64,000 nucleotides of DNA from Bacteroidota bacterium. GTDB lineage: Bacteria; Bacteroidota; Bacteroidia; CAILMK01; JAAYUY01. Location: positions 44,202 to 108,201 of the forward strand of contig JADHTG010000001.1 in assembly GCA_016776505.1 (NCBI GenBank), in the 5' to 3' direction. The translations under genes and the position numbers were made by a program. Shown here piece after piece: positions 10,766-19,187 of this stretch (the stretch's first letter is position 1; each line of letters opens with the position of its first letter). The notes beneath the pieces were generated by a model. The model ran no database searches. It was not told the DNA's origin and saw nothing but the letters and a program-made list of their open reading frames with translations.

Positions 10766-11773
10766 ATGCTATTCCAACAAAACATATCACTCAAAAACCT
10801 GCATACCTTTGGTGTTGAAGCAAAGGCAAAACTTTTTTGCGAAATCAGTTCGGAAGATGAATTACTGGAACTCATTCAAAGTCCGGAATTCAAAGAAAAC
10901 AAATGGTTGATTTTAGGCGAAGGAAGCGATGTATTGTTTAGCCAGGATTTTAATGGACTCATTATGAAAGACAACATCAAGGGCATTGACCAGGTCTATG
11001 AAACGGATGATTTTGCTTTTGTAAAGGCCTCGTCAGGAGAAAACTGGCATGCATTCGTTGAATATTGCGTGAATCAAAACTGGGGAGGAATAGAAAGCCT
11101 GGCACTGATCCCGGGAAATGTAGGTGCATCCCCTTTACAAAATATAGGAGCATATGGTGCAGAAGTAAAAGACACTATCCATTCTGTGGAAGTATTCAAT
11201 TTTCAAACCCATGAAATTGAAATTATCCTGAATAAAGAATGTGGATTCAGTTACAGGTGGAGCATTTTCAAAGAAGAGCAAAACAAGAACAAATACTTTA
11301 TCACTTCCGTTACCTTCAGACTCGCGAAAACTCCTGTAGTCAACATCAATTACAAGGATGTAAAGGAAGAAACAGGCAAAGCAAATCCATCCATTGCTGA
11401 TGTATTTCATGCAGTAATGGCTATTCGAACTCGAAAACTGCCCAGTCCAAAAGAACTTGGCAATGCCGGAAGTTTCTTCAAAAATCCGCATACCTCTAAA
11501 ACCCACTATTATGAATTGCAAAAAGTATATCCTGATCTGAAAGGCTTTGAAGAAAAGGATAGTATAAAACTTGCTGCTGCTCAGCTCATTGACCTTTGTG
11601 GCTGGAAAGGAAAGGTGGAAAAAGGGGTTGGTGTTTATCAACAGCAGGCATTGGTTATTTGCAATTATGGAAATGCAAAAGGAAGTGATGTTATTGGATT
11701 TGCAAAGAAAATTCAAAAATCTGTCAAAGAAAAATTTGGCATCGACTTGATTCCTGAAGTGAATATATATTAA
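10766..11773 (+). CDS. murB: UDP-N-acetylenolpyruvoylglucosamine reductase
   Basis: FAD- and NADPH-dependent reduction giving UDP-N-acetylmuramate for peptidoglycan. The product is 335 residues, as in the long E. coli type. Visible are the FAD-binding region ALIPGNVGASPLQNIGAYG, the active-site Arg in GFSYRWSIF, the proton donor Ser in GNAGSFFKNP and the final PEVNIY with the catalytic Glu. The ATG at 10766 is preferred to an in-frame TTG at 10751 because the promoter box overlaps the latter. The next gene begins 27 bases after the stop. Confidence 0.95.
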   Translation: MLFQQNISLKNLHTFGVEAKAKLFCEISSEDELLELIQSPEFKENKWLILGEGSDVLFSQDFNGLIMKDNIKGIDQVYETDDFAFVKASSGENWHAFVEYCVNQNWGGIESLALIPGNVGASPLQNIGAYGAEVKDTIHSVEVFNFQTHEIEIILNKECGFSYRWSIFKEEQNKNKYFITSVTFRLAKTPVVNINYKDVKEETGKANPSIADVFHAVMAIRTRKLPSPKELGNAGSFFKNPHTSKTHYYELQKVYPDLKGFEEKDSIKLAAAQLIDLCGWKGKVEKGVGVYQQQALVICNYGNAKGSDVIGFAKKIQKSVKEKFGIDLIPEVNIY

Positions 11774-11800
11774 CTTCGGTTTACAACCTTATAGCTACAT

Positions 11801-12466
11801 ATGCGAAAACTTGTATATTTTGTCTTAATTGTATCAGGCATCTCTGCTTGTGCACCAGCCCGGTTTATTCAACCATTGGAAGTCAAGCAGCATGCCGTTT
11901 CATTTAGCCTGGGCGGACCCCTGTTTAATTTTTCAGACATGAATATCCCGGCACCATTAAGCAGTATTTGTTATGGATTTGGTCTGAAAGACAACCTGAC
12001 TTTATTCGGCAGCTTACATACCACATCATTGGCTTTCGGTAATTTTCAATCTGATTTTGGTGCAACTTATAAATTTCTGGATCAGGAAAAATACAAACCT
12101 AATCTTTCAGCCTGTGCAGCAGGAAACCTGATTTTCAATTTTGATGAACCGAACTTGCATTTCTGGCCTCAAATAGACCTGAATGCCTACTGGGAACATG
12201 GCAAGAACAATAGTTTTTTCTTCGTTGGAATTTCGAACTGGTTTGAGTTAGCAGCAGAACGGGCTCACGATCAGCCTTCCACCGACCATTGGCTGTTGAA
12301 TCCACAATTGGGTTATCAATGGAATACTAATTCATGGAGTTTTCATGCTGAATTAAAGTTTTTAGCCCCAGGTCACTCTAATGAGGAGGTTCTTATTGAC
12401 TTCAGAAGCTTAACAGGAAATTATGGTTCAACAGGACTTTATTTGGGAGTCACAAAGAAATTCTGA
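11801..12466 (+). CDS. Predicted outer-membrane lipoprotein, unknown function
   Basis: I do not recognise a family. The 221-residue product starts with a lipoprotein signal (MRKLVYFVLIVSGISAC, Cys17). The rest is rich in alternating aromatic and polar residues, in short strands such as YGFGLKDNLTLFGSL, LGYQWNTNSWSFHAELKFL and the final GLYLGVTKKF, which looks like a small outer-membrane beta-barrel ending in Phe. It sits between murB and a lipoprotein hydrolase, with a one-base gap to the latter's ATG (12468), so it is probably cotranscribed with it. Function unknown. Confidence 0.75.
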   Translation: MRKLVYFVLIVSGISACAPARFIQPLEVKQHAVSFSLGGPLFNFSDMNIPAPLSSICYGFGLKDNLTLFGSLHTTSLAFGNFQSDFGATYKFLDQEKYKPNLSACAAGNLIFNFDEPNLHFWPQIDLNAYWEHGKNNSFFFVGISNWFELAAERAHDQPSTDHWLLNPQLGYQWNTNSWSFHAELKFLAPGHSNEEVLIDFRSLTGNYGSTGLYLGVTKKF

Positions 12467-12467
12467 C

Positions 12468-13364
12468 ATGAAGAAATTAATAGTAATATTTTTGCTCCCT
12501 TTGGTTTTTGGATGTATCCGTTTGGATGGTTTGGTTTTCCTTGCTGATAATTCTATTGCTTCATACCTGTTTGATCAATACGAAGGTGAAATAGAAATTG
12601 AACTGCCGGATAGTATTTATACCATGCCTGACAGTTTCATTAATTTAGTCACATTCGAATCCAAAATGGAAGCTGAGGATGTGAGCAAAGTATTGTATGG
12701 TGCATATATCGGCCATATGGATTATATTCTTTCTGATACCATTATTTTGTACTGTCATGGCCAAACTGATCATATGGATTATTATTGGAAAAGAACCAAA
12801 CTCCTGGGCCAATTGGCTTTTACAAATCAAATAGCTGTTTTCACCTTTGATTACCGGGGTTATGGATTATCTGAAGGGAGCCCAACTGAAGAAGGGATGT
12901 ACGCAGATGTCAGAGGTGCTCTGCATTGGCTGAAAATGCGGGGTGTTTCATCAGACCAAATTATTCTTTACGGATTTAGTTTAGGCTCTGCTCCAGCAAC
13001 AGATGCAGCAGCATATTTTGATGAATTCAAAGCTTACAAACTCATATTGGAATCGCCTTTTGCCTCATCAGATAACCTGGCACAGGTTTCAACAATCATT
13101 AATACAAGTGCAAAGTATTTTGTTGATATGAAGATCAATAATGCAGACAAAATCAAAGATGTTAAACAGGATCTACTCTGGATGCATGGTACCAAAGACG
13201 ATTATATTCATATTGATAATGGCGAATTAGTTTTTAATAATCATGGGGGAACCTACAAAGAAGCGCATAGAATTGAAGGGGGCAAGCATGGAAAAGAAGG
13301 AGTTCCTGAAACCATGGGCTTTGAAGAGTATTTGAAAGTAGTTAAAACTTTTATTCAAAGATAA
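12468..13364 (+). CDS. Alpha/beta hydrolase lipoprotein
   Basis: Probably a serine hydrolase tethered in the envelope; the substrate is unknown. The start at 12468 gives a clean lipoprotein signal MKKLIVIFLLPLVFGC (Cys16); an upstream in-frame ATG at 12423 would bury it and overlaps the preceding gene. The 298-residue protein carries FDYRGYGLSEG (strand with oxyanion region), the nucleophile elbow YGFSLGSAPA with Ser, an acid in HGTKDDYIH and a His in GGKHGKEG, so the triad seems complete, unlike the related protein at 53864. Coupled to the upstream lipoprotein gene. Confidence 0.85.
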   Translation: MKKLIVIFLLPLVFGCIRLDGLVFLADNSIASYLFDQYEGEIEIELPDSIYTMPDSFINLVTFESKMEAEDVSKVLYGAYIGHMDYILSDTIILYCHGQTDHMDYYWKRTKLLGQLAFTNQIAVFTFDYRGYGLSEGSPTEEGMYADVRGALHWLKMRGVSSDQIILYGFSLGSAPATDAAAYFDEFKAYKLILESPFASSDNLAQVSTIINTSAKYFVDMKINNADKIKDVKQDLLWMHGTKDDYIHIDNGELVFNNHGGTYKEAHRIEGGKHGKEGVPETMGFEEYLKVVKTFIQR

Positions 13365-13430
13365 ACAGCTCTTCGATTTCGCCCGGAGAAACGAACAATG
13401 GAGATTTGGTATTCTTCAATGTAGGAATTT

Positions 13431-14558
13431 TTATATCCTCCTGCCTTTCCAATAATTCTTTCCGAAGCTCCCTGCAAAAGCTATAAAAACCACATAAAAA
13501 ATATATAGAAATGCTGCCGGGAAATAATAGAAGATTAAATTTTGTTTATTAAAAAAGCCTGAAAGCGGAATGATAAATAGCAGTTCAGCAAATAATTTAA
13601 TCGCAAACAGCAAAAGGAATTTACTCCAGAACACAGGATTGAAAAATGCAATTATCAATGTTAAGAGGAGAGACAAATGAAACAGCCAGACAAAGACCTG
13701 CATCCCTCTTTCAAACGGATTTTTATACCCCTTGCTTTTTGAAATCCATCGCTTTCTTTGGTTCCAGAAAGATTTAAATGTTGTCCGGGCTTGTGTCCTC
13801 ACAAGCGCCACTTCAGATTTCAGGAAACTAACACCTCCGGGATATTTTGCTGCCATTTTATGCATCAGGAATTCATCATCCCCTGAAGCAATGTGCTCAT
13901 TTCCAGCATAGCCATTCACCTCAAGAAAAACGTCTCTCCTGAAAGCCATATTTGCCCCATTGCACATGGTGGGTTTTCCGTGCGATATAGTTGCTGCTCC
14001 AATTCCTATTAATGACATAAACTCTAAAGACTGCATCTTTTCAAAGAATGTTCTTTCTTCATGGAAAACAACAACAGCTGAAACAAAAACAGGATCTTTC
14101 TCATCTATAAAAGCTGCCAGACTGCTTAACCAGTTTGAGTTCAACCGACAATCCGCATCCGTGCAAATGATCCAATCATTTATGCTCTTCTCAACAGCAT
14201 ATGTGATAGCTGCTTTCTTGCCATGCCCTGAAGAGGGTTGATCTCTCAGCTGTAACAATCTCAAATTTGAAAACTCTTCTTGTTGCAAAAATTTATCTAC
14301 TGTCTCAGCTGTATAGTCTTCAGAATGGTCATCCACAATGAGAATCTCAAATAAATCATTGGGATAATTTTGTTTGAATAAGTCAGAAATTAAGTATTGA
14401 ATATTAGTTTCTTCATTTCGAGCAGGAATAATGATGCTGAATTTTTGTTCCGGAGTTTTGCTTTCAATATCAAATGTTTTCAGCTTTATCCATCCTGTAA
14501 GATAATACAGTAAAAGAATTACATATGCAACTGCGAACAGTATTGCAAGCAAGGTCAT
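13431..14558 (-). CDS. Family 2 glycosyltransferase, membrane-anchored
   Basis: Processive or single-step sugar transferase at the inner membrane; donor and acceptor unknown. The 375-residue protein has an N-terminal helix (about 3-23), a GT-A domain beginning FSIIIPARNEETNIQYL, the DxD motif in IICTDADCRLN, the ED-type region in SGDDEFLMHK, the Q/RxxRW signature in WNQRKRWISK and three to four C-terminal helices. The start overlaps the stop of the upstream flippase-like gene by four bases (ATGA), so they are translationally coupled and probably act in one glycan or lipid pathway. Confidence 0.9.
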   Translation of the reverse strand: MTLLAILFAVAYVILLLYYLTGWIKLKTFDIESKTPEQKFSIIIPARNEETNIQYLISDLFKQNYPNDLFEILIVDDHSEDYTAETVDKFLQQEEFSNLRLLQLRDQPSSGHGKKAAITYAVEKSINDWIICTDADCRLNSNWLSSLAAFIDEKDPVFVSAVVVFHEERTFFEKMQSLEFMSLIGIGAATISHGKPTMCNGANMAFRRDVFLEVNGYAGNEHIASGDDEFLMHKMAAKYPGGVSFLKSEVALVRTQARTTFKSFWNQRKRWISKSKGYKNPFERGMQVFVWLFHLSLLLTLIIAFFNPVFWSKFLLLFAIKLFAELLFIIPLSGFFNKQNLIFYYFPAAFLYIFYVVFIAFAGSFGKNYWKGRRI

Positions 14559-15514
14559 GACAACTGTTTATTTTTCTTTTTTAGCAGGATAAATAAAGCA
14601 CCGAAAAGAGAAGGGATCAATAAATTAATAAACCAAATGGAATAGGCTGCAGCCAGTAAGCCGGCCAAATTGGGGGAGACTTTTTCAAAAACATAGAGCA
14701 CTACTGCCCCTCTTACTCCAATATCAGTGAGCATAACGGATGGAATAAAGGTTTGAATCAAAAAAATCAAAGCTACTCCGCTGTACAAAATCCCCGGGTC
14801 CACATCAATTCCAAATAGAAGAAGTAACATAACATATTGTGAAAGATATGTTAAATACCTGAGCATTGCTAATAAGACCACCCGGAATAAAAAAGCCACA
14901 CTGAAATGCTCAAGAATTTCAATATATTTTATAAGAAAATGCAGAAAACGAATTCGTTTTATTAAAAAGACGAACCATTTCATCCTGAAATAAAATAAAA
15001 TAAAAAGGATGTTTACTAACACTAAAATATCAGCAATAAACCATCTATATGGACCTTGAAAATGATAAAATAGATACAGTCCCAGGGAGCCAAAAATCAA
15101 AGTCATCATCATTTGAGCCATATTCCCTGCAAAAGTGGAAACGATTGCCTTGCCCCGTTTTCCTGCATTAATGAATATGATCCTGCCGGCAAATTCTGCC
15201 ATACGATTAGGCACCCAGTTATTGATTGTTAAGCCACTCCATACAGCAGCAAAGGATCTTTTAAACGAAATCTCTTCAAAAGTCGAAATGAGCATTTTCC
15301 ATTTTCCGGCTTCAATGCTCCAATTGACCAACATCAATATGAAAACTGGAATCAGCAACCAAAAACTTCTGTTATTAAATTCAAAGTCTGAAACGGAATC
15401 TTTTAAACTGCCATCCTTAAACACCTTGATATACAGGTAATAAAGGGTCGCAATAAACACCAAAAGTTTAATGATTACGGAAAGTGTCTTTCGCTGAATT
15501 TGCGTGATTTTCAA
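14555..15514 (-). CDS. Flippase-like multi-span membrane protein (LPG synthase TM / UPF0104 family)
   Basis: The family includes the membrane part of MprF and AglD-like proteins; the role here is unknown but is probably lipid-linked transfer or flipping with the coupled glycosyltransferase. About eight hydrophobic segments, with NWVPNRMAEFAGRI and LTDIGVRGAVVLYVFEK typical of the family. No ATG exists near the N-terminus. A TTG at 15553 is possible, but a -7 box at 15532-15539 lies after it, so the TTG at 15514 (product about 319 residues, beginning with a basic stretch before the first helix) is chosen. The start is uncertain, the frame is not. Confidence 0.8.
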   Translation of the reverse strand: MKITQIQRKTLSVIIKLLVFIATLYYLYIKVFKDGSLKDSVSDFEFNNRSFWLLIPVFILMLVNWSIEAGKWKMLISTFEEISFKRSFAAVWSGLTINNWVPNRMAEFAGRIIFINAGKRGKAIVSTFAGNMAQMMMTLIFGSLGLYLFYHFQGPYRWFIADILVLVNILFILFYFRMKWFVFLIKRIRFLHFLIKYIEILEHFSVAFLFRVVLLAMLRYLTYLSQYVMLLLLFGIDVDPGILYSGVALIFLIQTFIPSVMLTDIGVRGAVVLYVFEKVSPNLAGLLAAAYSIWFINLLIPSLFGALFILLKKKNKQLS

Positions 15515-15531
15515 AGGGATTGTTCTTTGTT

Positions 15532-15539
15532 CAAAAATA
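15532..15539 (-). promoter_or_regulatory. Bacteroidota -7 box of the flippase-like/glycosyltransferase pair
   Basis: TATTTTTG on the minus strand, exact TAnnTTTG, 17 bases before the TTG at 15514. It decides the start against the TTG at 15553. Confidence 0.4.
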
Positions 15540-15712
15540 GGAAAATTCTGCAAGCTTACTGGACAGATGAAAAATGACTTTCAATGATTGGAAGTAATCT
15601 CTTTTTTAGTTTTTATCTTCGTACATGCTTGCGCAATGAAGTGTTTCAAAACACAAGGATGTTAAATTCTATTATTCTAAAGCAATTGATCTGTTCTAAT
15701 GACTAATTTTTG

Positions 15713-16267
15713 ATGAAGGAGAAAGTAATACTTGGCGTGGATCCCGGAACTACCATGATGGGTTATGGAGTCATCAAGTCTTCAGGAAATAACATGGAGT
15801 TGATCACACTGGGCACTATACAATTAAGCAAGTATAAAGATCATATGCTCAAGTTGAAGCATATTTTCGAGCGCTCCCTGCAATTGATTGAATCCTATAA
15901 ACCGGATGAGCTGGCTATTGAAGCTCAATTTTTCGGAAAAAACGTACAATCCATGCTTAAACTGGGAAGAGCACAAGGACTTAGTATTGCTGCAGCACTC
16001 TATAGAGATGTTCCTATTTTTGAATATGCGCCAAAAAGTATCAAACAATCCATTACAGGAAATGGCAATGCCTCCAAAGAACAAGTCGCTGCCATGCTGG
16101 TACGATTATTAAACATTAAAATACCTCAACACCTGGACGCTACAGATGGACTTGCTGTTGCAGTTGCCCATCATTTTCAGGGAAATAAAATTCCCGGCCA
16201 TGAAAAAGGGAAGCATATAACCTGGGAATCATTCGTAAAAAATAATCCGGGCAGAATCAAGAAATAA
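15713..16267 (+). CDS. ruvC: Crossover junction endodeoxyribonuclease RuvC
   Basis: Resolves Holliday junctions by symmetric cuts. The 184-residue protein has the acidic catalytic set in ILGVDPGTT (Asp near residue 10), LAIEAQFFGKN (Glu near 67) and HLDATDGLAVAVAH (Asp/Asp near 140). The ATG at 15713 is chosen over a TTG three bases upstream. It is followed, seven bases after its stop, by the glycosyltransferase/TPR gene, so the two likely share a transcript without an obvious functional link. Confidence 0.96.
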   Translation: MKEKVILGVDPGTTMMGYGVIKSSGNNMELITLGTIQLSKYKDHMLKLKHIFERSLQLIESYKPDELAIEAQFFGKNVQSMLKLGRAQGLSIAAALYRDVPIFEYAPKSIKQSITGNGNASKEQVAAMLVRLLNIKIPQHLDATDGLAVAVAHHFQGNKIPGHEKGKHITWESFVKNNPGRIKK

Positions 16268-16274
16268 GCAAGAA

Positions 16275-19187
16275 ATGAAAGGCATCTTTTCATATTATTT
16301 TATTGAAGCTGTTCAAGAAATTAAAAGGAATAAAACAATCCCCTGGACTGATGGGAACAGCTCTTTATTTCGATTTCTGTTTGCATTGACCTTTGTTTTC
16401 TTACTATTCCTTATGCCCATCCTAAGTGTTGATTTTGGCAGAAGTACAGACGAAACATTCTCGGAGAGTTATGGTCGGGATATCCTTTCATATTATGAAA
16501 GCTTGGGCAAAGACACCGCTGTTTTTGATTTGTCAAAGCCATCTTATAAGGATTTAATTTATTATGGATTATCATTTGATTTCTTTTGTGCCATCATTAA
16601 CAAATACGTCTCTCCTTTTGGGGATTTTGAAACCCGCCATTTTTTAAATGCATTGATTGGATTGCTTGGTATGCTGATAGCTTCCCTGATTGGAAAACGG
16701 TATGGGAATTGGCGAACAGCCTGGATCATCTTATTATTGATTGCTATTACACCCAGATATTTTGCTCATTCCATGAACAATGCAAAAGATATCCCACTGG
16801 CGACAGGATATATTGCGGCTATCTTCTTCTCCTTAAAATTCCTTGATGAACTTCCTTCACCTTCAAGAAAAACAATTGTCCTGTTAATTATTTCCATTGG
16901 CTTAGCCTCCAGCATACGAATTGGCGGTTTTATACTCGTAGCCTATTTAGGATTATTTCTAACCATTAAATGGCTCAATATATATTTTAAAAACAAGGAA
17001 AGAATTGATCAAAAAAAGTTAACAAGAACTTATTTTCAATACTTTTTCATCATTGGGCTTGCCGCTTATGTTATTTCCATCATATTCTGGCCATTTGCCC
17101 TGAAAGCCCCCTTGACAAATCCCCTGAATGCGCTGAGAATGTTCGAGGATTCCGACCTGATGATGACTCATTACGAAGTGTTTGAAGGCAAACTCATGAA
17201 TATGGATCATGTCCCCTGGTATTACATCTTTAAATATATATGGATTACAATTCCAATAGGGGTTCTGATTGGTGTAATTGCTTCATTAGCAGGCTTCTGG
17301 AAAAGTTCAACTAAAATAAAAACAGTACTCTTAATTTTGATTTTTGTCAGCGTTTTTCCTGTTTTTTATGCGGCTATTAAAAGTTCAAAATTATACAATG
17401 GATGGAGACACTTCCTTTTTATTTATCCTTCAATTGCTGTTCTGGCCGGACTTGGCTGGAACTTTTTAATGGATATATCATCTAAAAAAGCAATAAAAAT
17501 ATTCCTTTTCCTTGTTCTGGCAGCACTCCTTATCAAACCAGCAGCCTGGATGATTAAAAACCACCCTAACCAAATTGTTTATTTCAATGAAATAGTTGGA
17601 GGAACTGAAGGCGCATATGGTTATTATGAAACAGATTATCTGTCATTTTCCGGACGCGAAGCAGCTGAATGGCTTGCTGAAATAGAAAAAGACAATCCGA
17701 ATAAAATACTGGTCGCAACCAATATCGAAACACAATCGCTTAAATATTATTCAGATAAGTTTACAGCTCATATCGATTATGTCTGGGTCAGGCCCATGAC
17801 TTATAGCATTTATGATTGGGACTATATGATACTGACCTCCAGATCTATGTCACTGGCTCAAATTCAGAATGGTCAATTCCCTCCGAAAGGAACTGTACAT
17901 ACCATCTCTGTCGGGAATGTACCCCTTTGTGCAGTTGTGAAGAAGGAAAATGATTATAAATTCAGAAGCTATCAAATGTTTATAAATGGCAATAATGACT
18001 CATCTAAATATTACCTGGAAAAAGCGATTGAGTATGATCCGAATGATCCTGAAATATATACTTTGCTAGGAACCACCTTAACCGGACTGGAGCAGTATGA
18101 TAGAGCTTATAAGATGCTTCATAAAGCGATTGATTTGTTCCCTGAAAACTTTTATGCTTATGATAAACTAGGGGTTCTTTTTATGCGCCAGGAAAAGAAT
18201 AAAAAAGCCATTGATGTTTTAAGAAAATCAATCCAATTGAGAAATAATTATTCCATTGCCTATGTGAACCTGGCAGGGGCATTCCAAAATGTGAAAGAAT
18301 ACGATTCTGCACTTCATTACTACGGAATTGCTTCCTTGATGAATAACAATGATGTATATACCGAGATAAATATTGCTGAGTGTCTTATTGCCATTAAACA
18401 GTATAATAAGGCCTTTTTTGTTTATGATAAAATCCTGAAGAACCAACCTAATCACGCAGAAACTTTAGCAAAAAAAGAAGAATTAACCTCTTATATGCAA
18501 AACCTGCACCTGATAAACAGCATGAACACCTCCATACAGGATGAGCTGCTAATTGCTGAAGAATACATGAACAACAATCAATTTGATTCGGTTCTCAGTA
18601 TATTCACAAAAATTCTTGAAAAAGACCCTGAAAATGTATTGGCACTTGTAAATCGTGGAGTGGCAAATTTAAACCTGGGTCATTATTATGAAGCATTGAA
18701 GGATCTGGAAAAAGCAAAATCTATAGATACATTATCCCATTTTCTATTTTATAACCTGGGATTGGCTTATGCGAACACAAAGCAATACAAAAAAGCAATA
18801 GATTGCTATAATAAAGCCCTTCAAATTTCCCCGTCTGACCTGGGTGTACTCTATGAAAGGGCAAAACTTAATATTTATCTGAAAGATTTCGAAGCTGCTT
18901 TAAAGGATTGCAATACAGTTTTGCAAATTCAACCCGATAAAAAAGAGACCTTATATACCAGGGCATGGCTCAGCAGTACTTTGAACAAGAAAGATGCAGC
19001 ACTTTCAGATTTAAACAGGATAATACAGATAGATCCCAATTTTGCCATTGCTTACAACCTCAGATCCCTTATTTATTACGAAAGGAAAGAGTACAGGAAA
19101 GCACTTACAGATGTCGAAAAGGCATTGGCCTTAGGTTATAAAATCGATCCAAAATTTGTGGATTTTCTCAGGAAGACGGTAAACTAA
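16275..19187 (+). CDS. Membrane glycosyltransferase (GT39/PMT-like) fused to TPR repeats
   Basis: Probable polyprenyl-sugar-dependent glycosyltransferase of the C-type fold. The first about 430 residues hold some ten membrane helices, and the first outer loop has the acidic DFGRSTDETFSES, where this fold keeps its catalytic Asp/Glu. A soluble linker (about 450-570) follows, then about ten tetratricopeptide repeats (570-960; for example ALQISPSDLGVLYERAKLNI). At 970 residues it is much longer than plain GT39 proteins. The end overlaps the convergent ppk1 by 20 bases. The acceptor is unknown; the TPR part may bind a partner or the protein substrate. Confidence 0.82.
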   Translation: MKGIFSYYFIEAVQEIKRNKTIPWTDGNSSLFRFLFALTFVFLLFLMPILSVDFGRSTDETFSESYGRDILSYYESLGKDTAVFDLSKPSYKDLIYYGLSFDFFCAIINKYVSPFGDFETRHFLNALIGLLGMLIASLIGKRYGNWRTAWIILLLIAITPRYFAHSMNNAKDIPLATGYIAAIFFSLKFLDELPSPSRKTIVLLIISIGLASSIRIGGFILVAYLGLFLTIKWLNIYFKNKERIDQKKLTRTYFQYFFIIGLAAYVISIIFWPFALKAPLTNPLNALRMFEDSDLMMTHYEVFEGKLMNMDHVPWYYIFKYIWITIPIGVLIGVIASLAGFWKSSTKIKTVLLILIFVSVFPVFYAAIKSSKLYNGWRHFLFIYPSIAVLAGLGWNFLMDISSKKAIKIFLFLVLAALLIKPAAWMIKNHPNQIVYFNEIVGGTEGAYGYYETDYLSFSGREAAEWLAEIEKDNPNKILVATNIETQSLKYYSDKFTAHIDYVWVRPMTYSIYDWDYMILTSRSMSLAQIQNGQFPPKGTVHTISVGNVPLCAVVKKENDYKFRSYQMFINGNNDSSKYYLEKAIEYDPNDPEIYTLLGTTLTGLEQYDRAYKMLHKAIDLFPENFYAYDKLGVLFMRQEKNKKAIDVLRKSIQLRNNYSIAYVNLAGAFQNVKEYDSALHYYGIASLMNNNDVYTEINIAECLIAIKQYNKAFFVYDKILKNQPNHAETLAKKEELTSYMQNLHLINSMNTSIQDELLIAEEYMNNNQFDSVLSIFTKILEKDPENVLALVNRGVANLNLGHYYEALKDLEKAKSIDTLSHFLFYNLGLAYANTKQYKKAIDCYNKALQISPSDLGVLYERAKLNIYLKDFEAALKDCNTVLQIQPDKKETLYTRAWLSSTLNKKDAALSDLNRIIQIDPNFAIAYNLRSLIYYERKEYRKALTDVEKALALGYKIDPKFVDFLRKTVN

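Noticed and set aside
15554..15712. Possible small RNA or tRNA gene in the gap before ruvC
   Set aside because: No cloverleaf, no GTTCGA-type T loop and no terminator; only a short GTGTTT/AAACAC hairpin.
16275..19187. Frameshifted or wrongly joined pair of genes (glycosyltransferase and TPR protein)
   Set aside because: The frame is continuous with a plausible linker and no internal promoter box or start was seen at the junction.
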